This document shows positions 17,041 through 25,869 of a stretch of 36,969 bases of DNA, in pieces. The stretch comes from Rhodothermia bacterium (lineage in GTDB: Bacteria; Bacteroidota; Rhodothermia; Rhodothermales; UBA2364). Position 1 is the first letter of the stretch. Each line of letters starts with the position of its first letter. A program made the position numbers and the translations under genes. The notes under the pieces were generated by a model. That model saw only the letters and a program-made list of their open reading frames with translations, was not told the origin of the DNA and ran no database searches. The stretch covers positions 1-36,969 of the forward strand of contig JAFLBZ010000042.1 of NCBI GenBank assembly GCA_017303715.1, given 5' to 3'.

Positions 17041-17073
17041 TTCAGGGATAGAGCCTTCTTTTTCTGCCCTGAA
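17041..17073. repeat. 7-bp inverted repeat in the desulfurase-peptidase gap
   Basis: TTCAGGG (17041-17047) and CCCTGAA (17067-17073) are perfect inverted copies with a 19-base spacer. It lies upstream of the M1 peptidase on the minus strand and could be an operator. There is no T-run to make it a terminator. Confidence 0.35.
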
Positions 17074-17160
17074 GTGCAGGCAAAAATACGATTTAGGGGT
17101 TGTCCAAAAGCCGTTCTAAAGAAAAAATAAGCGATAACACTTTTTACACAACTCCGACAT

Positions 17161-17225
17161 TTTCAGAAAGATACATGGTTGTACGTGACAACTCGTAGAT
17201 TACTTTTTGGTTCATGTATCTGAAA
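17161..17225. repeat. bulged 13-bp inverted repeat immediately after the cysteine desulfurase gene
   Basis: The right arm 17213-17225 (CATGTATCTGAAA) is matched by the left arm 17161-17177, which reads the same complement with four extra bases. The 35-base interior contains a further small hairpin, GTTGT/ACAAC at 17178-17192. The element starts one base after the stop codon. It lacks a T-run, so it resembles a 3' stability structure or a small palindromic repeat more than a classical terminator. Confidence 0.5.
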
Positions 17226-17226
17226 T

Positions 17227-18402
17227 TCATCGCCCTTTTCGGCTAATGCGGTTTAGGATCTGTACAAGCGCAGCGGTAGCCACTTCTATATCCTTGGATG
17301 ATGTGTGTTTTCCCATAGAAAAACGAACGGTTGCCGAAGCGGTTTTGTCAGGGACGCCCATGGCACGCAGGACATGACTGGGTTCTACGGCTCCACTCGT
17401 ACAAGCAGACCCGCTGGAGACCATACATCCGGCCAAATCCATATTGAGCAAGAGCATTTCCCCATCAATGGCTTCATGTCCAATGGGCGGGAAGGAGATG
17501 TTCAGGATATGGGGCGAGGTTGGTGTTCCCTCCTGCGGTGTATTCCAAATAAAGCGTCCGCTAAGGTGTTGTAAAAGGGTTTCGATCAACTGCGCTTTAA
17601 GGGAAGATAGGTGGTTTAGGTGTTGATTTGCATCTGCGAAGAACTGTTCAAATGCCGTCACGAGTCCAATAATTTGAGCGACGGCTTCCGTTCCGCCACG
17701 CCGCTTTCTTTCCTGTGTACCGCCTTCTATTTGTGCGTGCAGATCGGTTCCAGCACGTACATACAATGCACCAGTTCCTTTTGGGCCATAGACTTTATGG
17801 GCAGAAAAGGAACAAAAATCCATGCCCAATTCCTCCATTTGTGGTCGGAAGAGTGCCGCTTGAACCGCATCGCTGTGGTATAAAACACCATTATTCTGAC
17901 AGATCGCAGCAATTTCCCGTATGGGTGAGATGGTTCCAACCTCGTTGTTCACATACATCACGGAGACCAAACGGGTGTTGGGCTTTAGGGCATCTTGAAC
18001 TTTTTTTGGTGTGACGGATCCGGTGGAAGTGGGTGTAAGGAAGGTAACCTCAACCCCTTGTTTTTGTAGGTTTTTAGCGGGTTCAAGAATCGCCTCATGT
18101 TCTGCTAACGTGGTAATAAAATGATCCCCCGGCCTTAAGACGCCCTTCAAGACCAAATTGTTCGACTCGGTAGCGCCGCTGGTAAAAACGACCTCGCTTT
18201 CTTCTGCCCCGATAAGTTGGGCAAACCGCTGACGAGCTTCTTCAAGGGCATACCGTGCTTCCCGCCCTAATCGGTGTACAGATGACGCATTGCCAAAATC
18301 CGTGGTTAGATAAGGCATCATGGCCTCTAATATGGCGGGATCTAAGGGCGTGGTGGCCGCATAATCAAGGTACACTGACATAGAAGCTGTTTTTTGGTGC
18401 AT
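17227..18402 (-). CDS. cysteine desulfurase, NifS/IscS family
   Basis: The 391-aa protein shows the class V aminotransferase features: the N-terminal YLDYAATTPLDP, the PLP lysine Lys203 in SAHKVYGPKG and the active-site Cys334 in SSGSACTSG. It removes sulfur from cysteine to give alanine and an enzyme-bound persulfide used for Fe-S clusters and tRNA thiolation. Its ATG overlaps the stop codon of serS in TAATG, indicating translational coupling; Met8 is an alternative start. No iscU, sufU or mnmA gene is adjacent, so the sulfur acceptor cannot be named. The serS neighbour makes a tRNA-modification role imaginable, but this is speculation. Confidence 0.93.
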   Translation of the reverse strand: MHQKTASMSVYLDYAATTPLDPAILEAMMPYLTTDFGNASSVHRLGREARYALEEARQRFAQLIGAEESEVVFTSGATESNNLVLKGVLRPGDHFITTLAEHEAILEPAKNLQKQGVEVTFLTPTSTGSVTPKKVQDALKPNTRLVSVMYVNNEVGTISPIREIAAICQNNGVLYHSDAVQAALFRPQMEELGMDFCSFSAHKVYGPKGTGALYVRAGTDLHAQIEGGTQERKRRGGTEAVAQIIGLVTAFEQFFADANQHLNHLSSLKAQLIETLLQHLSGRFIWNTPQEGTPTSPHILNISFPPIGHEAIDGEMLLLNMDLAGCMVSSGSACTSGAVEPSHVLRAMGVPDKTASATVRFSMGKHTSSKDIEVATAALVQILNRISRKGR

Positions 18403-19682
18403 TAGCCGATTCTGTCGAAGCCCGCATATGGAGCCAAAGCTTCGGGCAAAAGAATGGAGCCATCGGCTTGCTGGCCATTTTCGAGCAAGGGGCCTAAAAT
18501 ACGAGGAAGGGCAAGACCACTTCCATTCAGTGTATGCACAAATTGCGGTTTTTTTGCCTCCGGCGAGCGGAACCGAATGTTGGCGCGTCGGGCTTGGAAG
18601 GACTCGAAGTTAGAAATGGAAGAGACTTCTAACCATCTTTTTTGTGCGCCACTCCAAACTTCAAGGTCATACTTTTTCGTTTGCGTAAAACCGAGATCGC
18701 CCGTACACATCAATAGTCGGTGATAGGGTAATCCTAATTTTTGTAAGGCATTCTCTGCATTTTGGCGGATGCCTTCTAAGTGTTCGTAACTGCTGTCTGG
18801 ATGAACAAAGCGCACCAACTCCACTTTGTCGAATTGGTGGAGGCGGTTAAGGCCGCGCACATCCTTGCCATAACTTCCGGCCTCACGTCTGAAGCAAGGG
18901 GTATAAGCACAATAAAGGAGTGGGAGTTGGGCTTCATCCAAGATTTCGTCGCGGAGGAAATTCGTTACGGGAACCTCGGCGGTGGGAACCATAAAGAGCC
19001 GATCAAGGGTGGCCTCATACATTTGCCCTTCTTTGTCGGGCAATTGTCCCGTACCAATGCCGCTTGCTTCGTTGATCATCAAAGGTGGCTGGATTTCGGT
19101 ATAGCCTCCTTCGTTTACCGCCAAATCAAGGAAAAAATTGATTAGGGCGCGTTGTAGTCTAGCCCCTTTTCCGATGTAAAATGGGAATCCTGCACCGGTC
19201 ACTTTAGAACCCCGCTCAAAGTCAATTAGGTTGTGCTTTGCCGCCAATTCCCAATGAGACAACGCCGGGAAGTCAAACATTGGTTTTATGCCCCATTCAA
19301 ACACCACTTGGTTGCCGCTTTCATCACGGCCAATAGGCACATCTGGATGGGGGATGTTGGGGATTTCGAGCAATATTTGATGCCTTTCGCTTTCCATAGA
19401 CCGTGCCCAATCTTCGATTTCTTTGATATGGGATTTTAGGGTAGTGGTTTCTTGCCGAGCGGTTTCTGCTTCTTCTTTTTTACCATTGCGCATCAACTCG
19501 CCAATGCTTTTAGAACGTGCATTCAGGTTTGCTTGTACTTCTTGTAGTTTAGTAAGGGTTTCGCGCCACTCTTGGTCAAGAACAAGCAATTTATCCACGA
19601 CTTCGGGTGATCCCGTTTTTTTATGGGTAATTGCTTCTTTAACTCGTTCTGGATTCTCGCGAATAAATTGAATGTCTAACAT
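18402..19682 (-). CDS. serS: seryl-tRNA synthetase
   Basis: The 426-aa length matches bacterial SerRS (about 430). The N-terminal 110 residues form the long helical arm that reads the tRNA variable loop (WRETLTKLQEVQANLNARSKSIGELM). Class II motif 2 is seen as CFRREAGSYG with Arg265 and Arg266, and motif 3 as GSGLALPRILGPLLEN. The enzyme charges tRNA-Ser with serine in the cytoplasm. Its stop codon overlaps the start of the desulfurase gene, and it starts 84 bases after the RmlD-like gene with no terminator between them. Confidence 0.97.
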   Translation of the reverse strand: MLDIQFIRENPERVKEAITHKKTGSPEVVDKLLVLDQEWRETLTKLQEVQANLNARSKSIGELMRNGKKEEAETARQETTTLKSHIKEIEDWARSMESERHQILLEIPNIPHPDVPIGRDESGNQVVFEWGIKPMFDFPALSHWELAAKHNLIDFERGSKVTGAGFPFYIGKGARLQRALINFFLDLAVNEGGYTEIQPPLMINEASGIGTGQLPDKEGQMYEATLDRLFMVPTAEVPVTNFLRDEILDEAQLPLLYCAYTPCFRREAGSYGKDVRGLNRLHQFDKVELVRFVHPDSSYEHLEGIRQNAENALQKLGLPYHRLLMCTGDLGFTQTKKYDLEVWSGAQKRWLEVSSISNFESFQARRANIRFRSPEAKKPQFVHTLNGSGLALPRILGPLLENGQQADGSILLPEALAPYAGFDRIG

Positions 19683-19766
19683 GACGTCTATTGGTTGGTA
19701 TTTTGGGGTTCGGTATTTATTTTGGCGGAAGGTTTGTGTTTTGGCTTCATCGCATTGTCATTCGGT

Positions 19767-20714
19767 CTATATTTCATCGGTTTCGGTACGAAGGACTTCT
19801 TCCCTCTTCATCAAGTCCAAGATGTTTTTGGGGATTGTGTGGGGTTTGTATCCGATCTCCGATTCGGCTTTTAGAATTAACAGCCCTGTTTTTAGGGGTC
19901 TTTTTGCCGGTTGTATAAACCCCGAGCTGTCCGTAGGGGAGATTAATCCTTCGTCGTAGCCAAGCGTTCTTGCAATGGTTTTTCCAAAGTCATAAACGGT
20001 CATCATTTCGCGCCCGGAGAGGTTCCACACCCCCGATTTTCGGAAGCGGATGAGGCGTTCGATGCCATCGGCAAGATCGTGGACGTAGGTGGGTGTTCGC
20101 CATTGGTCGGTCACTAACTTTACAGGTTTTTGCATATCTAATTGACGGATCAGCCATGTGGCAATGTTCGGTCTTGTTAGTTTTAGTCCGATTCCATAAA
20201 CCAGAACTGTACGAACGATGACCCATTGGTTGGGCTGGAGGGATCGGATTACGTTCTCGGAGGCCAATTTGGAGCGACCGTAGTAGGAAAGCGGGTTTGG
20301 TCGGGCATTTTCGGCATAAGGCCCCAATTCTCCATCAAAAATAAAATCCGTGGAAAGGTGGATAAGCCGCGAACCAAAGGTTTTACACAGCCGGACGATT
20401 TGTTCTACGGCGGTCACATTCAGTTGCCAACACTGGTCTCGCTGGGTTTCGCAATCGTCCACCATCGTCATAGCAGCGGTATTGATGACTACGTCGGGAG
20501 CAAAATCTGTAAAAATATGGCGGAGTTCTTCGGCGTCTGTGATGTCCATCGGAACATATCCGCAAGACTTGTGACGTAATTTACTGTTAAGGTCGCGCCC
20601 TGTGGCCAAGACGTCATACCTTGGTTCTTTAGACAATAAAGATACCAAAGCCTGCCCCAACAGCCCATTAGCGCCCGTAATCAGCACACGTCGGTATTTA
20701 GGGAGTTCAATCAT
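19767..20714 (-). CDS. RmlD-like NAD(P)-dependent SDR reductase
   Basis: From the ATG at 20714 the protein has 315 residues. A longer frame begins at 20762, but the 20714 start gives a standard N-terminus and overlaps the upstream stop in ATGATTGA. The nucleotide-binding motif is GANGLLG (Gly14-Gly20) and the catalytic pair is Tyr145-x3-Lys149 in YYGRSKLASE. NTAAMTMVDDCE and STDFIFDGELGPY match extended SDRs of the dTDP-4-dehydrorhamnose reductase type. True RmlD enzymes reduce the sugar nucleotide in rhamnose synthesis, but no rmlA, rmlB or rmlC is present, so the substrate is open. Confidence 0.85.
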   Translation of the reverse strand: MIELPKYRRVLITGANGLLGQALVSLLSKEPRYDVLATGRDLNSKLRHKSCGYVPMDITDAEELRHIFTDFAPDVVINTAAMTMVDDCETQRDQCWQLNVTAVEQIVRLCKTFGSRLIHLSTDFIFDGELGPYAENARPNPLSYYGRSKLASENVIRSLQPNQWVIVRTVLVYGIGLKLTRPNIATWLIRQLDMQKPVKLVTDQWRTPTYVHDLADGIERLIRFRKSGVWNLSGREMMTVYDFGKTIARTLGYDEGLISPTDSSGFIQPAKRPLKTGLLILKAESEIGYKPHTIPKNILDLMKREEVLRTETDEI

Positions 20715-21240
20715 GTGCTTGGTGGATGTTTTCCAAGAGAAAATGAGTGAGTTCGTGCGCATCGGCGACTTTTAATCTCCCTGCAAGCACCAAACGTAAT
20801 TGCCTTCGTCGTTCTGCGGCCTCCCAACGGCTTTGTTCATCCGATGTATTTGGGGATAACGTTGGAATGGAAGTTGGCCGGAGTTCCTCGTCTATTGCCA
20901 CCATCGTATAAAATGCACGGTTAGAGGCCGTCTTGCGTCCGGTTCTGGGATTCTCTGCCCATACATTGATCTCCACCTCCATCGAGGTACGGAAAGAGCG
21001 GTTGATGTAGCCTTTTAGGGTAACGACATCGCCCAATTTTATAGGGGATGAAAACTCGACATGATCCACCGAGGCCGTTACCACTGTTCGGTTACTGTGC
21101 CTTTGGGCCACCACGCCAGCACACATATCCATCAAATAGAGCAGTTGCCCTCCCATCATGTTGCCCAATGTGTTGGTATGGTTTGGAAGAACAATTTGCG
21201 ACATTTCGGTTAGAGAATCTGCAACTACTTTGGTCGGCAT
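20707..21240 (-). CDS. acyl-CoA thioesterase, hotdog fold
   Basis: The 177-aa protein matches the YciA/BFIT-type hotdog thioesterases: TNTLGNMMGGQLLYLMDMCAGVVAQRH contains the conserved Asn-Gly core and the helix with Asp, and VTASVDHVEFSSPIKLGDVV is the usual next strand. These enzymes hydrolyse acyl-CoA to free fatty acid and CoA in the cytoplasm. The C-terminal 40 residues (SRWEAAERRRQLRLVLAGRL) are a charged helix. Its stop codon overlaps the start of the RmlD-like gene by eight bases, so the two are translationally coupled. The 163-base gap upstream shows no gene. Confidence 0.88.
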   Translation of the reverse strand: MPTKVVADSLTEMSQIVLPNHTNTLGNMMGGQLLYLMDMCAGVVAQRHSNRTVVTASVDHVEFSSPIKLGDVVTLKGYINRSFRTSMEVEINVWAENPRTGRKTASNRAFYTMVAIDEELRPTSIPTLSPNTSDEQSRWEAAERRRQLRLVLAGRLKVADAHELTHFLLENIHQAHD

Positions 21241-21403
21241 AGCTTCTTAGGCCCTTAATTAAAGATGGTAAATCGCCTTGGTTTTGCGGGAAGTTAAGGA
21301 TTTGATGGGCTTTTTAGCCGATCTTGTCACGTTTTTAGTTTCTAAATTCGTTTTTTTACCATTTTTGAAAAGTCGTATTCATGACCTAAGTTGAAGGCTT
21401 TTG

Positions 21404-23122
21404 TTATTGGGTATAAGGCCAAAGTGCGTCAATGACTGTTTCATTCAGTAGAGCCATTTGTGGGTTATAGGTCTTCGGTAGGGCTGCCATGTGTGCTATA
21501 AGCCGCTTCTGTGCCTGCATTAGGCTGGGCAACTCTGCTTGAATATCTTCAAATTTGCGGAACTGCGAGGCTCGGTTTTTTGCACGAATCACCCAGAATT
21601 GACCCTTATGCGGGTATGGGCCTTGGATGCCCGTCCAATCGTTGGTGATGCGGAGGGTGTTCAGTGGCCATGTGGGGATTTCCTGATCTTGTAGCCAGAA
21701 AGTTTGGGCGTGGACTTCTTCAAGAGGAAGGAGCGATTTCTCCGCCAGTGTCCGACGAAGAGCCTTCCAAGCAGCCATACTATCAGGAAATGCCCAAGCC
21801 TCTACTTGAGTGAGGTCTGCTTCTCGGAAATAAGTGGATTTGAATTGTTCATAGAATGCTCGTTCGTATCGCGAAAGGCGTAACGTGTCACTGACTGCGG
21901 AGAGGGTTGTGTAGTAACGTGCTGTATAGAGGGCAAACGCCTTTTGTGCTTGTACATAGGGGTCTTGGGGCGAAAGGTGTCTTTTTGCCTCCGTTGTGAG
22001 GATGGCGTCTCGTATGGCAATTTCCAGCGCTTGCCGTAGGTCTCGTTTCCAATAATTTGAAGGGACATCGGGGAGTGCGGCCAAAAAATCAGAAATGCGG
22101 AATGGTTTGCCGGAAACAGTGGCCAAAATCGCTCGTGGATTTAAGTTGGGCGAGGACAAAATGGGCACTTCTTGCTGAACAACGACCAAGCCTTCTGGGG
22201 TTTTTAGCCGCTCGGCGTAGGGGGCCAAAAATCCCCAAAGTTTATCCAATTCCCTCAGGTTAATCTCAAGTTTATGCGCAAACAAAATCTGTTTGATGTG
22301 TTGGGATGCGGCTTCTGCATAGCGCCTGTTCCGCCAATCAAAAGCCAACTTTTCGCGGGATTGTTCAAAGGACGTCTCGTCCAAAACCAATTCCTCCCGC
22401 CGTTCAATCAGCCGGAAAATGTGCCAGCCGTTGAGGGAAGCCACTGGTGCGGAAGTTTCTAACGGACGTAGGCGATAGGCCATTGCTTCCGGAGCTATGT
22501 CTAAATCATTCCATTTGACCCAGCCCATGTCGCCAGCCTTTTCGGTATCGGATACGCCGTATTTACGCATGGAGGCACGCGCAAGTGCATTAAAATCGCC
22601 TCCAGACTGTATGAGCGCATACAGCGAGTCAATCTCGTGCTTGCTACGCCCGAAGATTTGTTGTAGGTGTAAAAATGTACGGGACTTGGCAAAAGCATCT
22701 CGGAGAATTGCTGTATCTGGAAAGGGAATCGTGTCTCGGATAGCCGTTTCTAACCAGCGTTGGCGAAAAGCGAAAGATGTCTTTCGGTTAAGGTAGGTTT
22801 GTATGCGCTTGCTTTGGTCTAATCCATTCCTTTTACTCCACTCACCAATGATGGCGCGCTCCAGCATTCTAAACGCATAGGCCCTTCGTGTTTGTGGGGT
22901 GTCTCTGTCTGGCGACTGGGTGATGTAGAGGCTGTATTCTTCTCTGAAATTCGCGGTGGATACTTCAATGTTCTGCCATTTAATAATAAAATTGGTTGTT
23001 TGTGATAGGACGTAATAGGGTATTGTGAATAGAATAAAAAAAGTTAACCAAGTTAAGCGGTTGGACAAAGTAATGAATATATTGTGATGAAAAGGCTTCT
23101 TTTGATTTATCTTCTTGTTCAT
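21404..23122 (-). CDS. periplasmic parvulin-type peptidyl-prolyl isomerase-like protein
   Basis: The 572-aa protein has an unusually long polar N-terminus followed by a hydrophobic signal segment (LTWLTFFILFTIPYYVLS). Residues about 145-265 resemble a PpiC/parvulin domain: FLHLQQIFGRSKHEIDSL, then GDFNALARASMRKYG and GDMGWVKWNDL, ending SLNGWHIFRLIERRE. The rest is helical, as in SurA and PpiD chaperones. Such proteins help outer-membrane barrels and exported proteins to fold in the periplasm. It is transcribed away from a T9SS cargo gene, 66 bases apart, so the two may share a promoter region. A second isomerase domain in the C-terminal half is not obvious. Confidence 0.75.
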   Translation of the reverse strand: MNKKINQKKPFHHNIFITLSNRLTWLTFFILFTIPYYVLSQTTNFIIKWQNIEVSTANFREEYSLYITQSPDRDTPQTRRAYAFRMLERAIIGEWSKRNGLDQSKRIQTYLNRKTSFAFRQRWLETAIRDTIPFPDTAILRDAFAKSRTFLHLQQIFGRSKHEIDSLYALIQSGGDFNALARASMRKYGVSDTEKAGDMGWVKWNDLDIAPEAMAYRLRPLETSAPVASLNGWHIFRLIERREELVLDETSFEQSREKLAFDWRNRRYAEAASQHIKQILFAHKLEINLRELDKLWGFLAPYAERLKTPEGLVVVQQEVPILSSPNLNPRAILATVSGKPFRISDFLAALPDVPSNYWKRDLRQALEIAIRDAILTTEAKRHLSPQDPYVQAQKAFALYTARYYTTLSAVSDTLRLSRYERAFYEQFKSTYFREADLTQVEAWAFPDSMAAWKALRRTLAEKSLLPLEEVHAQTFWLQDQEIPTWPLNTLRITNDWTGIQGPYPHKGQFWVIRAKNRASQFRKFEDIQAELPSLMQAQKRLIAHMAALPKTYNPQMALLNETVIDALWPYTQ

Positions 23123-23188
23123 ATTGGTTATTGGTTAAGATCATTAAGTAAAAATATACCTTTTTCTTTCACCTAAACGCATAAAAAA
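23123..23188. promoter_or_regulatory. divergent promoter region between the PPIase and the T9SS cargo gene
   Basis: This 66-base, AT-rich gap is the only space between two oppositely directed start codons and must hold at least part of both promoters. TACCTTTT at 23157-23164 is close to the Bacteroidota TAnnTTTG box for the plus-strand gene. TTGG elements lie about 22 bases upstream. The assignment is tentative. Confidence 0.4.
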
Positions 23189-25780
23189 ATGAAGTATCGC
23201 TTTACGAAATGGTTTACATGGCAACTGATAGCGCTTGCATTCTTGCCGCTCCTGTCACATGCTCAAGCGCCCGTTCCTGTTTTGGGCAATCCAGTTTGGT
23301 CGGTTGATTCCGGAACGGTTCCTTTTATGGGAACGGGGAATACGGAACGTGGCGGCGGATACAATCCGAAAACCGACCACGTCTTGGTGGTTACGCGGAC
23401 GAATCCAACACGTATTGCGGTGGTAAATGCCGCTGATGGTAAGTTTATTAAAGACATGGACATGACAGGGGTGAATGGTGGGACTTTTCATTTGAACGAG
23501 ATTGGAATAACGTCCGACGGTCAGGTATTTGGGGCAAATCTCACGACCAATAGCACGACAAGTAGCATCAAAATCTATTACTGGGCAAACGAGGATGCTG
23601 TTCCCGTAAAGGTTTTTGATGGCAAAGTGGAGGCTGCGCGGTATGGTGATGGTATTGGCGTTGGTGGTATGGGAACCAATGTTAAAGTGTTTTTGAATGG
23701 AAGTGGTAACGATAAAATGGCGGAGTTTGCTTTTGACGGAACAGCCCTCACGTTTGTGAAAAATCATGTAGTAGAAGCGGGCATTGCGCGTGCCCGATAT
23801 GGCATGGCCCCGGTACCGGGCACTTCATTGGTTTGGGTAAATGAGCCAACAACCGAACTCGGCTTGTACGATACTGCAACAGGAACCGTTTACAATGTTT
23901 CCGAAGACAAAGTGGCTAAGGGATTTGGGGATATTACCTATTTTATGGCCAACGGTCGCAAATATGTGGCTACTGGGCCTAATTTTGCGGGTAAAATGGA
24001 ATGGGCATTGGTGGATGTAACTGTTCCTGCGGAAGCAAAAGTCGTTGCTGTTTCCCCAGACAACACCGCACGTCCTAACCTGAATGCAACGGGTTTTGCA
24101 GCCTATGACAGCAAACGTGGCAACCTGATTTTATTCACAACGAACAACCAGATGGTGAGCTATCCGCTTTCGCAGTTGGTTCCAGCACCCATCTCCAAGC
24201 TCATTAACAAGGTAAATTGGCGCATTGATGCCGGAAAAGTACCCTTTATGGGTACGGGAAATACCGAACGTGGAGGCGGATACAATGGTGCGACGGATCA
24301 CGTGCTGATCGTTACTCGTACCAATCCCACGCGGATTGCAGTGGTGGATGCGGCTGATGGTAAATTTTTAAAAGATATGGACATGACAGGGGTGAATGGC
24401 GGAACCTTCCACCTGAACGAAATTGGGATCACGCCCAGCGGTCAAATTTTTGGCGCAAACCTTACAACCAACAGCACAACGAGTAATATCAAAATTTATT
24501 ATTGGGAAAATGAAGAAGCCAAACCCGCCTTGGTGTTTGATGGCAAAGTAGAAGCAGCGCGGTATGGCGATGGGCTGGGTATTGCTGGCGATGGTACCCA
24601 TGTACGCATTTTCCTGAATGGCTCCTCTAATGACAAAGTGGCGGAATTTGCATTTGATGGAACAAAACTCAACTTTGTGAAAAATCATGTGATCGAAACA
24701 GGGATTGCGCGTGCCCGTTATGGCATGGCGCCTGTTCCGGGAACAAGCCTGATGTGGGTAAACGAGCCACAAAACCAAATGGCCCTTTTTGACCTCGCAA
24801 CGGGTAAAATGGTAGCAGACGTTCCAGAAGATAAAGTGGCCAAAGGATTTGGCGATTTAACCTACTTTGAGTATGGGTTCCGGAAATACGTGGCTACAGG
24901 CCCTAACTTTGCCGGAAAAGGAGAATTTGTGGTCGTAGAGGTAACGGATCCCGAAAATGCAATGGTGGTAGGCGTTACCCCTGACTTCCCGCTAGCAAAC
25001 GGAAATGCTACGGGTTTTGCGGCTTTCGATTATAAGCGTAATGCCCTGATTGTGATGGCCACCAACAATGCTGTGGTGAGTTACTCCGTGGTGGGCAAGT
25101 CCGAGGTAAATACACCGCCACCCGCAGCAAGCGTGGTCTCGCCTGCCGACAAAGGCAAGGTGGTTCTCGATGGACAAGGAAGCAAAAACGTAACGATCTC
25201 TTGGACACCGGTGAGCGATACCGATGGTGATGCCTTATCCTATCGTTGGCATTTATCTACAAAGCCAGACATGAGCGATCGCCAGATGGATATTGAGGTT
25301 GGTGCAGCCACCAGTACTTCCGTTAAACAAAACTTCCTCTACGACATTTTGTATTGGCAAGGAAAGCGTGCTACCGGCATGACGCTATACCATCGTATCT
25401 ATACCTTCGATGGCATATCCTTTGTTGCGGGCCCCATTTCCTCTTTCGATGTCTCGATTGCTGGAACCTTTGTGGATCGCGAAAATGAAGGTGGTTTACC
25501 AACAACCTTTGCAATCAACGGGAACTACCCTAATCCGTTCAATCCGACAACCACCATTTCGTTTGATCTTCCAGAAGCCGCTACGGTAGAAGTGGCTGTG
25601 TCCGACATGTTAGGACGCGAGGTCATGCGATCTGGCAAAATGACCATGACTGCGGGTGCTTCGCAAACCGTACAACTAAATGCGCTAAACCTTGCTTCGG
25701 GCAACTATGTATATCGTGTAGAAGCAAAAGGCAATAAGCAATCCTATGTGGCTACAGGCCGTATGACCTTGTTGAAATAA
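23189..25780 (+). CDS. T9SS-exported protein with two tandem copies of an about 307-residue domain
   Basis: The 863-aa protein has a signal peptide ending in SHAQA. Residues about 34-343 and 344-640 are tandem copies of one domain: VPFMGTGNTERGGGYN, GVNGGTFHLNEIGIT and IARARYGMAPVPGTSL occur in both, offset by 307 residues. The repeated short beta-like segments suggest a propeller or related beta fold. Residues about 650-770 look like an Fn3 or cadherin-like domain (ISWTPVSDTDGDALSYRWHLS). The last 85 residues, starting at Asn779 (NYPNPFNPTTTISFDLPEAA), are a T9SS type A sorting domain ending VATGRMTLLK. It is therefore very probably secreted and surface-attached. I do not recognise the repeated domain well enough to name it. 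Confidence 0.88.
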   Translation: MKYRFTKWFTWQLIALAFLPLLSHAQAPVPVLGNPVWSVDSGTVPFMGTGNTERGGGYNPKTDHVLVVTRTNPTRIAVVNAADGKFIKDMDMTGVNGGTFHLNEIGITSDGQVFGANLTTNSTTSSIKIYYWANEDAVPVKVFDGKVEAARYGDGIGVGGMGTNVKVFLNGSGNDKMAEFAFDGTALTFVKNHVVEAGIARARYGMAPVPGTSLVWVNEPTTELGLYDTATGTVYNVSEDKVAKGFGDITYFMANGRKYVATGPNFAGKMEWALVDVTVPAEAKVVAVSPDNTARPNLNATGFAAYDSKRGNLILFTTNNQMVSYPLSQLVPAPISKLINKVNWRIDAGKVPFMGTGNTERGGGYNGATDHVLIVTRTNPTRIAVVDAADGKFLKDMDMTGVNGGTFHLNEIGITPSGQIFGANLTTNSTTSNIKIYYWENEEAKPALVFDGKVEAARYGDGLGIAGDGTHVRIFLNGSSNDKVAEFAFDGTKLNFVKNHVIETGIARARYGMAPVPGTSLMWVNEPQNQMALFDLATGKMVADVPEDKVAKGFGDLTYFEYGFRKYVATGPNFAGKGEFVVVEVTDPENAMVVGVTPDFPLANGNATGFAAFDYKRNALIVMATNNAVVSYSVVGKSEVNTPPPAASVVSPADKGKVVLDGQGSKNVTISWTPVSDTDGDALSYRWHLSTKPDMSDRQMDIEVGAATSTSVKQNFLYDILYWQGKRATGMTLYHRIYTFDGISFVAGPISSFDVSIAGTFVDRENEGGLPTTFAINGNYPNPFNPTTTISFDLPEAATVEVAVSDMLGREVMRSGKMTMTAGASQTVQLNALNLASGNYVYRVEAKGNKQSYVATGRMTLLK

Positions 25781-25791
25781 ATATTGATTGA

Positions 25792-25829
25792 TGCAGAGGA
25801 GGAGGTCTTGGAACGCTCCTCCTTCTGCA
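25792..25829 (+). terminator. strong hairpin after the duplicated-domain cargo gene
   Basis: TGCAGAGGAGGAG (25792-25804) pairs with CTCCTCCTTCTGCA (25816-25829), with a single-base bulge. The loop is about eleven bases. Only a short T-rich run (ATTTTGT) follows, so it may act as a weak terminator or as a 3' stabilising structure inside an operon. Confidence 0.55.
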
Positions 25830-25869
25830 AATTTTGTACTATAAAAATCATCAAAATTAGGTATCGCAT

